DNA of 64,000 bases, taken from NCBI GenBank assembly GCA_036365515.1, contig CM070874.1, positions 244,516,430-244,580,429 on the forward strand. The letters are read 5' to 3'. Both the position numbers and the translations under genes were made by a program. Origin of the DNA: Torymus aiolomorphi (Eukaryota; Arthropoda; Insecta; Hymenoptera; Torymidae). The notes beneath the pieces were generated by a model. It ran no database searches, was not told where the DNA came from, and worked only from the letters and a program-made list of their open reading frames with translations. Shown here piece after piece: positions 35,399-47,651 of this stretch; position 1 is the first letter of the stretch; each line of letters begins with the position of its first letter.

Positions 35399-37173
35399 CG
35401 CCTGGATCTCAGCTTCTACTCGGTCGATTTTGACCGGACAGGTCTAATTTTTTTTATTTGCTTTGCATGATGACGGGTCAAAAATCCGTTTTTTGATTGG
35501 GGCGATGCGTTTTTGTTTTTTTTTTAATTTTTGATTTTCTCAAAACTGTTTTTTGATTTGTTTTAATGATAGGATCGAGTTATTCGAATATGATGGGTAG
35601 CATTCGAAAGAGAATTAAAATACCTATATTTTCTAAAAAAAAAAATTTCTAGCTATCACGGTTCTTTTGTTATTAACAAAAACGTGTTTTTTTTAGAAGC
35701 TTATAACTCCTAAACGTAATGGTCAATTTTTTTGAGAAAAATCATGATAATACAGAATATAAATAGCTATAATCTGTTAAAATTTGAATACATTCTGTAG
35801 GCTAGATTTTGAGTAAAAAATTGAAAAATGAAAAAAATCAGTTTTGTATGTCCAACGATTAAAAGAGTAAAATTGACTTAATGGCTTCAAAATTCCTTTT
35901 AGAGGTAGATTTTTTATAGTTCTCGGTCGAGTCCTTTGGGCAAACTGATTGGTCCATAAATTTCAGAGATATTTGAGGTTAAAAATTTTTTGACATTTTT
36001 TTAAAATCGTAATTTCTCGAGAACGGCTCTATGTATATGAATAGGGTGGGTGGCATTCGGAAGAGAATTAAAATACCTATATTTTCTAAAAAAAATTAAT
36101 TTTCTATCTATCACGGTTCTTTAGTTATATTATAAAAAAAAAACACGTTTTTGTTAATAACAAAACAACCGTGATAGCTATTTGTTTTATTATAAAATAT
36201 AGATATTTTACTTCTATTTCAAATGATAACTTTATTTATCAGCTCAAAATTTATATAAATTTGATATAAATAAATAATAAATAAATAAATAAATTTAAAA
36301 ATTAACAATTTTTAATATTCATAAAAGAATTTAATTATAATTATGCAATACATTTTTTTAAATTATAAATTTTGTTATTAAAAATTAATTAAAGGAATCA
36401 ACAAATTACGGTTGAGGAAGCTACGGGCCAATGAATTGGCAGCGGTTTTTTCCAAAGACGTTACATTTTGGTGTTGATGTTGTGGGCTGTCCTGGATCTA
36501 CCCAATGATTTTGACGTTTAGGATTCTCGTAATAGATCCACTTTTCATCACCAGTCACTAATTTCGACAGAAACTTTTTTTTTGACTTGAAAGCAATGAG
36601 AGACAGGTCTCGACTCGCCTTTCACGTTGCTCTTCGGTCAATTCATGAGGTACCAATTTTCCACAGTTTTGAATTTTTCCCAACGCACGTAACCTTTCTG
36701 AAATAGCTTGTTGGGTAACGCTGAATTTTACAGCGAGCAGATGTTGCGTTTGTGCTGAGTCTTCATCTAGTAGCTACTGCAATTTCTCATCACTCATCTT
36801 TTGATGCTTACCACAGCGTGGTTTGTCGCTCAAGGCAAAATCTCCGTCTTTAAATTTTCGAAACCATCTGCGACATGTACTCTCATCAATAGCTTTTTCT
36901 CCATAAGTAGCACCGATCGATTTATGAGCTTGAGCGGCAGTTTTACCTTGATAGAATTCGTAAAGTAAGCAATGTCGGATATGCATAATATTTACTTCCA
37001 CTTTTATTTATGTTAAAGACAGAATTATATTCGCAATGAATACTTGCACACTCAGTCTATTTGAAGAATAGGATCTGAAATATACACTAGCATAAAGAAA
37101 CGAAACCAGTAAGCATCTGTTCTCAAGACAGCGCCATCTCTTACAAACGGGTAGAACTTTTTTGTACACCTAA
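34655..37173 (-). pseudogene. mariner transposon, decayed, split by an insert
   Basis: Terminal repeats TTAGGTGTACAAAAAAGTTC (37173) and TTAGGGGTACAAATAAATTC (34655). The N-terminal frame 37001-36774 carries the mariner start (RHCLLYEFYQGKTAAQAHKS, then STCRRWFRKFKDGD). WVDPGQPTTSTPK-like sequence lies at about 36450-36520. The C-terminal half, LLLCIWWNEWYLLYYELL and QYDNARPH...HPAYSPDIAPCD, lies at 35210-34870 with several stops. The catalytic D(x34)D spacing is recognisable. About 1.2 kb of foreign DNA splits the gene. TA is kept only on the right flank. Inactive. Confidence 0.85.
35240..36440. repeat. Insert inside mariner with (TG)n and duplicated segment
   Basis: Contains (TG)n at about 35322-35394. 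A ~90-bp segment with GAATTAAAATACCTATATTT and TATCACGGTTCTTT is present twice (about 35600-35690 and 36043-36125), and a partly inverted copy of its end (AACCGTGATAGC) lies at 36166-36180. Exact borders with mariner are uncertain. Confidence 0.6.
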
Positions 37174-37464
37174 TACTTGAAAATTGAATTTACTGGTTAT
37201 ATTCAAGTAAATGAGAAGAAAAATTAATGCAAAAGGTACATTAGGTAATTTAAAATTCATTTAATTTTTTTACGTTGTTCAATGTAAACGCATACAATTC
37301 TAATGGTTTTCATAATTTTATAGTGACGTAGACTGTAAATTAGGCCTACTTTAATATAAAACGCATGTTTCTATTTACCTCTGAGGTGAAAAAAATAAAA
37401 TAGAATTTACAATTTAATCACTTTCTAAAAATGAGAGTTGACGAGCGGAACGAGTAGGGGGTAC

Positions 37465-37512
37465 TCCCCTAGTGTGTGTGTATGTGTGTGTGTGTGTGTG
37501 TTCGTGTGCGTG

Positions 37513-37544
<32 letters not shown>

Positions 37545-37720
37545 TGTGTGTGTGTGTGTATGTGTGTGTGTAGTAGATATTAGTTGGTTTGAGTTTAAAG
37601 GGTTAGGTAAAGGGTTAAGTAAGGGGTTAGAAAAAAGGGTTCAGAAAGGGTTAAAAAGGGGTTAAAATGGGGTTAGAAAAGGGTTAAAAAAGGTTTTAAA
37701 AAGGGTTAAGAAGGTAAAAA
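37465..37720. repeat. (GT)n/(GTGC)n tract and GGGTTAA-like array
   Basis: Alternating GTGTGT and GTGC units at about 37470-37572, then degenerate AAAGGGTTAA/AAGGGGTTAG units to 37720 that resume at 38343 after the TTAA MITE. Confidence 0.8.
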
Positions 37721-37737
37721 AATATACAAAGCTTTAA

Positions 37738-38339
37738 GGTGGTCTCATACCTAATGGCATCTTAGGCCAAAATTACCTGAAAAAATTAATTAAAATATAA
37801 TTACTATAAAACCAAGTATATTTATTACTAATATAACTTATTGCTAATACAAAATCCCGAGAGATAGGTCTCTTAACCCATTTTATGCAGAATTATGTCA
37901 TTTTAGAAAAATCAACTGGTGTGCAAGTTTTCTTGGCAGCCACTGTATGGATTTGGATAAGACAACTCGCCGATTACTTGGAAAACATATACCTACGGCA
38001 CGAAGCTCTGGAATTAAAAAATTTCGTGATCAAGTATTTTTTAACTGAAAAAACTACCTTTTAATTCCAGAGCTTCGTGCCGAGGTATATGTTTTCTAAG
38101 TAATTTGCGAGTTGTCTCGTCCAAATCCATCGAGTGACTGCCAAGAAAACTTACACACCAGTTGATTTTTCTAAAACGACAGAATTCTGCATAAAATGGG
38201 CTTAGAGACCTATCTCTTGGAATTTTTTATTAGAAATAAGTTATATTAGTAATACATATACTTTGTTTTATAGTAATTATATTTTAATTAATTTTTTCAG
38301 GTAATTTTGGCCTCAGAAGCTATTAGGTATAAGACCACC
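37738..38339. mobile_element. TTAA palindromic MITE, GGTGGTC termini
   Basis: TTAA at 37734-37737 and 38340-38343, termini GGTGGTCTCATACCTAAT and GGTGGTCTTATACCTAAT. The 602-bp unit folds over most of its length around 38040 and is inserted within the GGGTTAA-like array. Confidence 0.85.
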
Positions 38340-38359
38340 TTAAAAAGGGTTAAGAAAGA

Positions 38360-40160
38360 GTTATATATCAAACATAAGAATTAGCACATTTTCAAATGAA
38401 ATTTCAATATTGTTTTTATTAAGAAATAATTGATTGATATATCATTTGATAAGTGTTTTTTATTTAAACTATCATATATGTGAATCACATAGTTTTTGTA
38501 ATAAGAAGAAGTCCGAAGTCCAAATTTGTTGTCACTCGAGAATAAAATTTGAATATATTCTGTATTAAGAATAATAGGGCGTATATTATAAGGTTTTTGT
38601 ATTAATAAAGTTGATTGCATTGCGAATGATGTCTTTAATACGAGTATTTTATTAAATTTAATACATGGGTATCTAACAACATACTTTCATTTCCAGAATA
38701 ATTGTCTTTTCCTATAATAATAAGTCTTTCCTCTTCATTTAACATTTTCGCTCAAATATTATGATTTTTATGTGAACAGTATTTATCTATCACAATCTAA
38801 AAGAAATTGCATATAAAATATTTATATAATAGGGTAAGTATTCTCATTAATGTGTTATGAAGGGAAAATGTATAATTAAGCACGAAATATGTAACGATCT
38901 AATTTTGAGTTTCTTAACTTAAACTAGTTTCAAATAATGGAATATTTTGCCTTACTATTGGTATTTTTATTTATTGGAATATAAGCATATTTCATATAAA
39001 TATAGGTAGAATAAAAAAGAATTATTACGCACGTATTAGTGTGCCTTGGCACATACCAGTGCTGTATTTGTGTGCCCCCTATTTGTATGCCTATTCCTAT
39101 GTATTAAATATTGATTAGATTACAGTTACTTACAGTAACTAGAGTAACTTATTCATATATATATCTCTTAATAATTGTTCAAACAAATCAGGTTCAACAG
39201 CATCGTCATTAGGAGCTTATTCATTATCTTGTACCTCTAAAGAACACTCAGGATACGCTAATGTAGCTTTTCTACATCAGCTGCTAATGTTGTAAGGTCC
39301 TCTTCAGGTTTTTATCGCCTATTTTGAAACAAAGAATAATTATTCGCTCCCAAATTTTCCCCGAAGCGCACCTCTAACTTTTATAATAACGTTGTTAGAA
39401 TTAAAGTCTCACAAGGAAATGTTCCGAACCCGAACTCACCGATTTTAATGATTTTAATATATGATGTAGAGCATAAAAAAGCTAGAATAGTTGTATTTTT
39501 TAACGGCTAATATTCACTTTTAAGGGGTGAAAAAGACCCCTAAAATTAACCTCCAAAAAGCTTTTTCTTTAATATCTCAGCTTAAAATAAATATTTTTCA
39601 ACAAAACAAAATGGAGGTTATTACTGATCAAAAAAGCAAGTATTTCATAGTGATTCGAAGAGTAAGAGTGACATCCCCCATGTTTTAAAGGATGAAAACT
39701 GATATTTTTCGTCATAATTTGTTAATAAAATATCATAAAACGACTAAAAAAATAAAAAAAAAAATGTTTTTAACAGATAAAGCACAAAAATAAAGTTGAT
39801 GCGCTTCGGTATTTTCATAAGTATTACCCCTAAGGGGGTAAACCCAACATAACTATAAGTATGTAGTTCTATCCATAAAATTTCATAGAAAGTTTGCATA
39901 TAGTGAAAATTCAAAATGGCGATTCCGATATGGCGGATGAAAATGTCAAATAAAAGGTTAAAAAATACTTTAAATGTTACAAAATTTTAAGCTCCGCTGA
40001 CAGAAAATCCAATAATTTTTAGAAACTGTACGTTACACCAAAGCAAAAATATTTAAATCTGATTATTATAGCATCGAAGAGTCTTAAAGAACTCTAGTTT
40101 AGATTATTTGGTCAAAAGATGAATATATTATTATATTCATATAAAAAATGGTGCCAATAG
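38360..40160. other. No gene recognised
   Basis: AT-rich, short frames only. One unit related to the ~120-bp satellite lies near 39905-39950. Confidence 0.5.
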
Positions 40161-40244
40161 ATATTGGCACTTTTTGTATGCCTGTGTTATTATTTAATTT
40201 TTCATTATCATTGTTATTATCACTCTTGTGATTATTATCGTTCT

Positions 40245-40253
40245 AATAATAAT

Positions 40254-40285
<32 letters not shown>

Positions 40286-40301
40286 CCACAACAACAACAG
40301 C

Positions 40302-40333
<32 letters not shown>

Positions 40334-40359
40334 CGACGACGACGACGACGACGACGACG

Positions 40360-40403
<44 letters not shown>

Positions 40404-40423
40404 AATAATAATAATAATAATGG
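40245..40423. repeat. (AAC)n/(GAC)n/(AAT)n microsatellite
   Basis: (AAC)n with a (GAC)n block at about 40333-40361 and (AAT)n at about 40400-40422. It directly abuts the start of LINE A. The poly-Asn/Asp, poly-Thr and poly-Leu frames across it are artefacts. Confidence 0.9.
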
Positions 40424-43400
40424 CACAGTTGGACAGGGAACTGGACCCGACAACGCGATCCCTCGCGGCATCGGTGGTAGGGAAAAGGCTGAAAAGCTAA
40501 CAGAGGAAACGTCGGAGCTCTTGAGATGGCTCTGTGACGCCTCCATGCCAAGAAAACGGACGAGACCTGACAAAGAACCGGTGTACTGGTGGACCGAAGA
40601 TATCGCGCGCCTCCGACGCGAATGCCTACGGCTCCGACGGAGGGCCCAGCGCGCCCGCGACAGAGCGGACGCGATGGCCCACTCGGAGGAGTACCGGGTA
40701 GCGCACAAAGAACTGAGGTGCGCTATCAATGACAGTAAAAAGGAAAGTTGGACCAAACTGATTAACGAGGTGGACTCAGACCCTTGGGGAGCGGGTTACA
40801 AGATCGTCATCCGCAACCTGGGAGGCAACAATCCACCGGTAGTCAGGGACGAAGAAACGATGGACAGAATCATTGACGGACTCTTCCCTACACACTTTGA
40901 ACAAGGATGGGGGGCGACGATACTGGCGACGACGAGGTGCAGGAGTTCACCCGGGGTGAGCTCAGCTTGGCTGTTGCGCAGCCCTCGGCGGGGAAGGCAC
41001 CAGGTCCGGACGGTATCCCAGCGGAAATCCTCAGGATTGTTGCAAAACGACGCCCGGGGATACTCCTGAACCTATATAATACATGCCTGGCGGAGGGCGT
41101 GTTCAGCAAAGATTGGAAGACGGCGCGGCTGATCGTCATTGATAAAGGAAAGGGTGGGGACCCGGACTTGCCGTCATCCTACAGACCGCTGAGCTTGCTG
41201 AATACACTTGGCAAGCTCTTCGAAATGCTCCTGAGATCGCGAATCCAACAGGCGGTTCGGGACGCTGGCGGTCTGAACGATAGATAGTACGGTTTCAGAC
41301 AAGGACGGTCGACGATAGGGGCGATCCAAAAAGTGATCGACTCCTTTGACAGAGCACAGACTAGACCCCACAAGAACAGGCCAATAGTGCTCATGGCAAC
41401 ACTCGACGTACGAAACGCTTTCAACTCGGTGAGGTGGACGGACATCGTGCGGGCATTCTCCGACGCTTTCCCGCTGCTCCCATACCTTCTCCGAATCCTC
41501 AAGGACTATCTACGAGACCGTTACATTACGTACGGGCCGCAGACTGGGGTCAAAAAAAGAAAAATGACGGCGGGAGTAGCGCAGGGCTCCTTGGCTCCGA
41601 TATTTGGAACGTAGGTTACGATGAGGTGTTGGATCTTCCGATGCCGCCGTGGGTCTATCTGGTCGGCTACGCAGACGATCTGGTCATCGTCATCACGACC
41701 AAGGATACACGACTGGCTCAGATGAGGCTGTCCCAAGCCACGAGACGGGTGGACGAATGGATGCAAAGTCAGGGACTACAGCTGGCCATGCAAAAGACGA
41801 AGTTACTATACCTAACTAGGAAACGGATAGACACGACGATACCCATTACGGTGGGGACGTCCGTTGTGCATCCTGGACGGTCCGCCAAATATCTGGGAGT
41901 GATCTTGGACACGAGGATGACCTCCTGGCCGCACATACGTGGCGTCGCTGAGAGAGCGGCGTTAAAGACCGCCGCCCTCGCCCGCCTCATGGCAAATACG
42001 AAGGGACCGAGACCGAGCGTACGACGAGTGCTTATGACAGTGACCAACGCGATGCTCCTTTATGGGGCCGAGATATGGGCGGACGCGACGCGAATAGAGA
42101 GGTATCGCAAAAAGATCGCGGCGGTATAAAGACTGGGAGCGCTGCGAATCGCGTGCGCGTACCGCACTGTCTCAGAGGTGGCGGTACTAGTGATCGCAGG
42201 GGTTGCCCCAGTAGACCTTCTCGCTCTCGAGCGGAAGAGGATCTACGAGCCCAGCGAAAAAAGGGGAAGAGCGAGGGCCTCCATAGACGCACGGACGACG
42301 ACGCTGATATCCTGGCAAACGCGATGGACAGACAGCGACAAAGCCAAGTGGACGAGCCGCCTCATAACGGACGTGCGACTCTGGCATAAGAGAGGAGCTG
42401 GGGAGGTTTACCTGACCCAGTTCCTACCCGGACACGGATACTTCCGCCAGTATCTGCATCGGATGGGGAAGGTAACGACCCCGTCCTGCAGGTACTGCGG
42501 ACATAATAGAGACGACGCGGAGCACACATTTTTCGTCTGCCTCCGCTGCACACTGGCCAATCTGAGCCCAAAAGTGATCAAAATTAATGTTTTAAGAGAA
42601 TTTTTGAGATAGGGATTTTTTCTTTGCGGGGTTCGATAGGTGCAGTAATTAGCTATGATTATCCGTTTCCGTTTAAACGATATACCTAAGTCCTTTTTTC
42701 TACAGGCTTGAGATCACTATGCGGCAATTTCATCTCAAATATCCTTTATCGTGTTAAAAAATGATGTCCCTTCTATTAACTGTCACATTGCAAGTATTTA
42801 AGATACGACAAAGAGGTAAAAAAATTATAAAAGTTGCCAGTAAAAGCTCAAATTTAAGCTCCCATTTGTTAAAAAAAAATTGATTTTTCAGGAAATTGTA
42901 AGCAATCAAACATAGCGTAGGAAAACCATTAAAATTAAATTTAGACAAGTTTAAGCTGTGCATTTATTTTGCATTAATACCTTTATAATAAATATTATAC
43001 ATATAAGTATGTATGTATAATTTAATATAATATATTATATAAAATAATAAATAATATATATCTTTTACTGAAAATGAGGTAAAAAATTTACAAAAACTAC
43101 AAAAATTCATAAGAACTGCTATTTTGATAATTTCCAGCTCTGAAACTTTATGTTGAAAACCGTAAAAAATTTGGAAGGGTTAAAAATATTCAGAAAAACA
43201 TGAAAAAAATTTTGAGCAAAAAAAATTTTTTATCTTAAATTTATTAGAGAATAACCCATACATATATATACACACACACACACAGGTGGGCACGCGCGGG
43301 CACATATACGCACGCACACATGCTCACACACATATACACACACACATATAGACATATATATTCAAGGGCAAGGAGTTAAAAATTTTTCGTCATTTCAAGC

Positions 43401-44238
43401 GATTGAATGGATTGTATTTTTAATTATTTTCTTACGCTATCTTCGATTGCTTACAGTTTCCTGAAAAATCAATTTTTTTTAACAAATGAGAGCTTAAATT
43501 TTAGCTTTCACTGTCAACTTTTATAATTTTTTTACCTCTCTGTCGTATCTTAAATACTTGCAATGTGACAGTCAATAGAAGGGACATCATTTAACACAAT
43601 CAAGGATATTTGAGATGAAATTGCCGCATAGTGATCTCAAGCCTGTAAAAAAAAGGACTTAGGTATATCGTTTAAACAGAAACGGATAATCATAGCTAAT
43701 TACTGCACCTGTAGAACCCCGCAAAGAAAAAATCCCTATCTCAAAAATTCTTTTAAAACATTAATTTTGATTACTTTTGGGCTCAGATTGGCCACTGTGC
43801 GCTGGATAGTCGCGAGACACAGACTACAGACGAAGACAGGTGACATCACACCGGATAACGTCGTGACACTGATACTGTCAAGCAAACAAAACTGGGACGA
43901 CATAGCACGCTACGTGACTCACGTACTACAAGGCAAAAAGACTGACGGTTGCCTTGAAAACTGATACAGAAGACGAAAAATAGACAGACCAGACAAGATA
44001 TATAAGATTGCCGTAGGGCATAGAAACGCCGACCGGTCCGAAGTAATGTGTATAACAGTTCCGGGCCGGATTCCGGTGAACGCCGCGGGAAAGGTTTTGG
44101 GTGTTTAGGGGGTAGAAATCCCTCACAGCGCGGAGCCCGACGCTTCGTGATGGTCTTAGTGGGCCCCCCTCCATGCTGTAAGCAAGGACGGGGGCCTCGG
44201 AAGATTCACCTAGTACCTCGGAAAAACAAAAAAAAAAA
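40424..44238 (+). pseudogene. R1-clade LINE A, ORF2 reverse transcriptase, 5'-truncated and interrupted
   Basis: Starts just before the RT domain: DASMPRKRTRPDKEPVYWWT, AGKAPGPDGIPAEIL, SSYRPLSLLNTLGKLFEMLL, FRQGRSTIGAI, ATLDVRNAFNSV, then VGYADDLVIVI (catalytic YADD) at about 41665. C-terminal CCHC knuckle CRYCGHNRDDAEHTFFVC at about 42490. The frame breaks near 40905 and 41605 and has stops at about 41284 (TAG) and 42127 (TAA), so it is dead. A 1251-bp palindrome (42549-43799) sits in the codon after CLR. Coding resumes with IVARHRLQTKTGDITPDN to about 43962, followed by a GC-rich 3' UTR and an A-rich/(AAT)n tail. Confidence 0.9.
42549..43799. mobile_element. Palindromic insert with Transib/RSS-like ends
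   Basis: Right terminus read inward is CACAGTGGCCAATCTGAGCC; the left is CACACTGGCCAATCTGAGCC. CGCTG is duplicated at 42544-42548 and 43800-43804. Removing the insert plus one CGCTG rejoins the LINE A frame as CLR-W-IVARH. Arms pair throughout (for example 42680/43650), with (CA)n-rich sequence at the centre (43270-43350). CACWRTG ends with a 5-bp GC-rich duplication are the Transib signature. No transposase, hence a non-autonomous element. Confidence 0.8.
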
Positions 44239-46466
44239 AATAATAATAATAATAATAAAAAATAATAAACACGGACGGCGCCGTACCCGCTGACGACCTG
44301 CTTTCTAATCGAGTGAGCCAAGGACTCGCGGACGTGTCATTGGTTAGCGAACAGTATAGGCATCGAGCTCGCAATACGAGGTCGTGGTTCGCGCACGAGA
44401 CCGACACAGCGGCGATAGATACAGATCAAAGATTACCGGACGAGGCAAGGGGGAGGGTTTAGTATGGGTGCGCGTATGGGATGTTACCTACGTGAGCGTG
44501 TATATATCCCCCAACTTACGAATTTCTTAGGCAGGTTGAACGCACGGAAGACGTATTGCAGAATATCTCTGACCTCCTACTGTTTGCAGGAGATTTTAAC
44601 GCATGGGCGATAGAATGGAGTATGCCGGAGATGAACAGTAGGGGCAGGGATTTACTCGAGATGGCCGCTAGATTAGGATTGGTGATTGTGAACGAGGGCA
44701 CGGTCACTATCTATCGACGCCCGGAGGTCGGCGAATCCATCCCGGACGTCACTTTCGCATCCAAGCAACTAGTACCGAGGATTAGTGACTGGCAGGTCTT
44801 GGACGAAGAGTCAGGCAGGGATCATCAGTACATCACGCTTACGGTTTTACATAATGTAGGTGTACTCCGAGTGAGCAGATCATTACCGCGGTGGAACGCC
44901 CATCGATTAAACGTGGATCGGCTAGTAGAAGTGCTAACGGTATCACAAACGGTCGACGAAAATATCAGGCCGGGAGCGTGCGGAAGCCCAGGTGACCAGG
45001 GCAACGTCAGCTATAGTAAGGCATGCGATGCCTCTATGCCGCGAAGCGAAAATAGAAGCCGCCGCCAACCAGCGTACTGGTGGACGGAAGAGATCGCAGA
45101 GTGACGTAGGGTATGCTTGAGGCTCCGTAGACGGGTACAGCGCGCGCGGGTACGACGCGGGGCCACCGTTCTTAACGCTGAATTTAAATAGGCACAGAAA
45201 AGGCTAAGGCTCGCGATTAAGTCCAGTAAGCAACGATGCTGGAAAGAGGTGTGCGATGAAGTTAACTCCGAGCCGTTGGGATTAGGCTTCAAAATCGTAA
45301 CTCGTAGGATAGGGGCAATGAAGCCACCGGAGATCAATGACACGCGGTTGATAAGTAAGATAGTTGACGGGCTTTTCCCTGAGCATCTGCCAAGGGAAGA
45401 GACTCTGTATGAGAGCGTGCGACAGGAGGATATACCCATGTTTACTAAGGCTGAGCTACGGGTAGCGATCAGATCTCTTAAGAGCGGCAAGGCGCCAGGC
45501 AAGGCGCCGATGGGATTCCAGTGGAGGTGTTAAAGGCCATCGCTTCACGATGCTCGGAAATCTTACTGGATACCTACAACGTATGCCTCAGGGAAGGTGT
45601 TTTCAGCAGTCGTTGGAAACGGGCGAAACATGTCCTTATTGGCAAGGAGAAGGGAAACACGACATCCCCGCCCCTGTATCGGCCACTTAGCCTATTAGAC
45701 ACGATCGGCAACGGTATGGAGGCGCTACTAAGGAGCAGAATCCAGATCGCAATACAACAGTCAGGGGGTTTATCGGAAAACCAGCATGAATTCAGAAAGG
45801 GTTTTTCGACGATAGGCGCGATACGATCGGTTACCGCGGCGGTAGAGCGATCAAGGGAACGTTGTCACGGATCGCGACCGTTGGTGTTGGTAGCAACCCT
45901 GGACGTTAAAAACGCGTTCAATTCAGCACACTGGGCAGACCTACTAGCAGCGCTGAGGGGCTTCGGGGCTCCCTCTATATAATACGCGTAGCAGAGGACA
46001 ACTTCTGGAATCGCGAACTCATTGTCGAGATGAGCGAAGGGACGGTGGTTAGGGAAATTACGGCAGGCATTGCACAGGGATCACTGTTGGGCCCCGACTT
46101 TTGAATCGCGTCGTACGACGGTCTGCTGCGCCTGGGCATGCCCTACGAGGCGTTTCTCGTGGGATACGCGGACGACGTCACGGTGGTGGTAGAAACACGA
46201 AATGCGGACGTGGCATAACTTATCTTGTGCCAGGTAATGAAACGAGTGACTAGGTGGATGACGGAGCATAGGCTCAGTCTCGCGCTGGCGAAAACCGAGG
46301 GAGTACTATTGACACGTAAAGAAATCCCTACGATAGTACTGATGTACGTAGAATCCGAGTTAGTAACTACGAGGCCGACTGCGAAGTATCTAGGTGTCAT
46401 CCTGGACTCAAAGCTTTGCTTTTGTTCCCACATCAGGGAAGTAACGGCAAAGGCAGAAGCACGTAT
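44239..46466 (+). pseudogene. R1-clade LINE B, endonuclease C-half to RT, truncated at both ends
   Basis: Begins in the endonuclease directly after the (AAT)n tail of LINE A (44239-44270). Recognised blocks: VSLVSEQYRHRARN, LLLFAGDFNAWAIEWS, IPDVTFASKQLV, GRDHQYIT, then DASMPRSENRSRRQPAYWWT, YRPLSLLDTIGN, FRKGFSTIGAI, ATLDVKNAFNSA and VGYADDVTVVV (YADD, about 46155). Several frameshifts and stops. Coding similarity ends at AKAEARIV near 46466, where oppositely oriented LINE C sequence starts. Confidence 0.85.
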
Positions 46467-46787
46467 AGTGCTTTTTTCGCGGCATCGATGCTTCGCATAT
46501 TCGATTACTCTCTTCCGCTGACTCGCGATTGCACCCTAATCTTTTCATTTCATCGTACCCACCACAGATCATCAGGCTGAATACGTCCGTGTTCAACTTA
46601 GCGGGATTGTACTTGAATTCTTTTGATACAGGCTGACGGTTTCGGGGTCCCGATTGCTGTTGGATCGAGAAAGAGATATACTGGTGGTCGCTTGCGGTAA
46701 AGCCCCGTAGCACCTCCCAGTCTTTTACTCTACAAGCTAGTCCCTCCGATGCCAGCGTAACATCGATTATCGTCTGCCTATACCCTG
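46467..46787 (-). pseudogene. LINE C, distal half (endonuclease end to RT start)
   Basis: Minus frame IIDVTLASEGLACRVKDWEV, TASDHQYISFSIQQQ and CEASMPRKK, the end of the endonuclease and the linker into the RT. It is the continuation of 61262-63005 across the 14.5-kb insertion; the RT itself is absent. Confidence 0.85.
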
Positions 46788-47116
46788 CCCTCCTGAAAAT
46801 GAACGCGCAACTTTTGACGCTACTTTTTGTGCTACTTTTTGTGCTACTTTTTGCGCTGCTTATTGCGCTACTTTCTGCGCCACTTTATCGAGCGAAAAGT
46901 GTCGCTACTTTTTGCGCAACAAATAGCGCAACTTATCAGAAAAAATGATATAAAAAAAATATATATTTTAAAATTCTCTATTCCGTCGTGTCAAATCTTT
47001 TCCGATAATTTGGTAGAATTAATTATTGATGTCAATGAGTGCATTAAAAATCTACGTTCAAATTGCTTCAAGAAATTACAGAAAAAACCATGTGTGTCTC
47101 ACGTCGTCTGGCAGTA

Positions 47117-47651
47117 CACCCAACGGTAAAAATAACTTTGAAAATTGAAATGAACGTTGGAACGTTATAAATTTGATAGGTTGTTTGTATGTGTAATGAA
47201 AACCCGTGGATCCTTTTGAGCAATTAAGTATTTTATTAATTTACTATCAGTCGACGTTTCGGAATCATTGTAGGATTCCCTTTTCCAGAGACTAATTAAT
47301 TAAATTAACTAACACATACGCCCAATTTCATAGCAGTGTAGTTGCTCGTCAATATAAAAAGATTAAACACGTAGCTCTCTCGACATTTTCTTTCTAACGC
47401 ACGTCATATTTGCATTGTCATTGTGTGTTGCTGTGAACAGGTCGTTGCCATCTCTCTAACCCTCTTCTTCTCTCTCGGTGTCGCAGTGCTGATCCAACAC
47501 CAATAGAATCAAATGAGTTTTTTGTCCTTTCAGACTGCTCGAAATTCAACTTTGATAGAACACCCTGCTCTTCGATATTTATCTAAGCTAACCTTTACAA
47601 CCTTTCAAAAGCTGGAATTCCAATTTTCAAAGTTATTTTTACCATTGGGTG
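47117..47651. mobile_element. TA-type MITE, CACCCAACGG termini, left-arm copy
   Basis: Termini CACCCAACGGTAAAAATAAC and CACCCAATGGTAAAAATAAC inverted. The interior (47170-47600) differs from the counterpart at 60611-60934 and includes GACGTTTCGG...GGATTCCC, reminiscent of Penelope-like element ends on the minus strand. Confidence 0.65.

Noticed and set aside
37590..37720. Telomeric repeat
   Set aside because: GGGTTAA-like units are degenerate, variable in length and interstitial; they do not match a clean telomere array.
40164..40510. Poly-Asn/Asp, poly-Thr and poly-Leu frames
   Set aside because: Translations of an (AAC)n/(GAC)n microsatellite in different frames.
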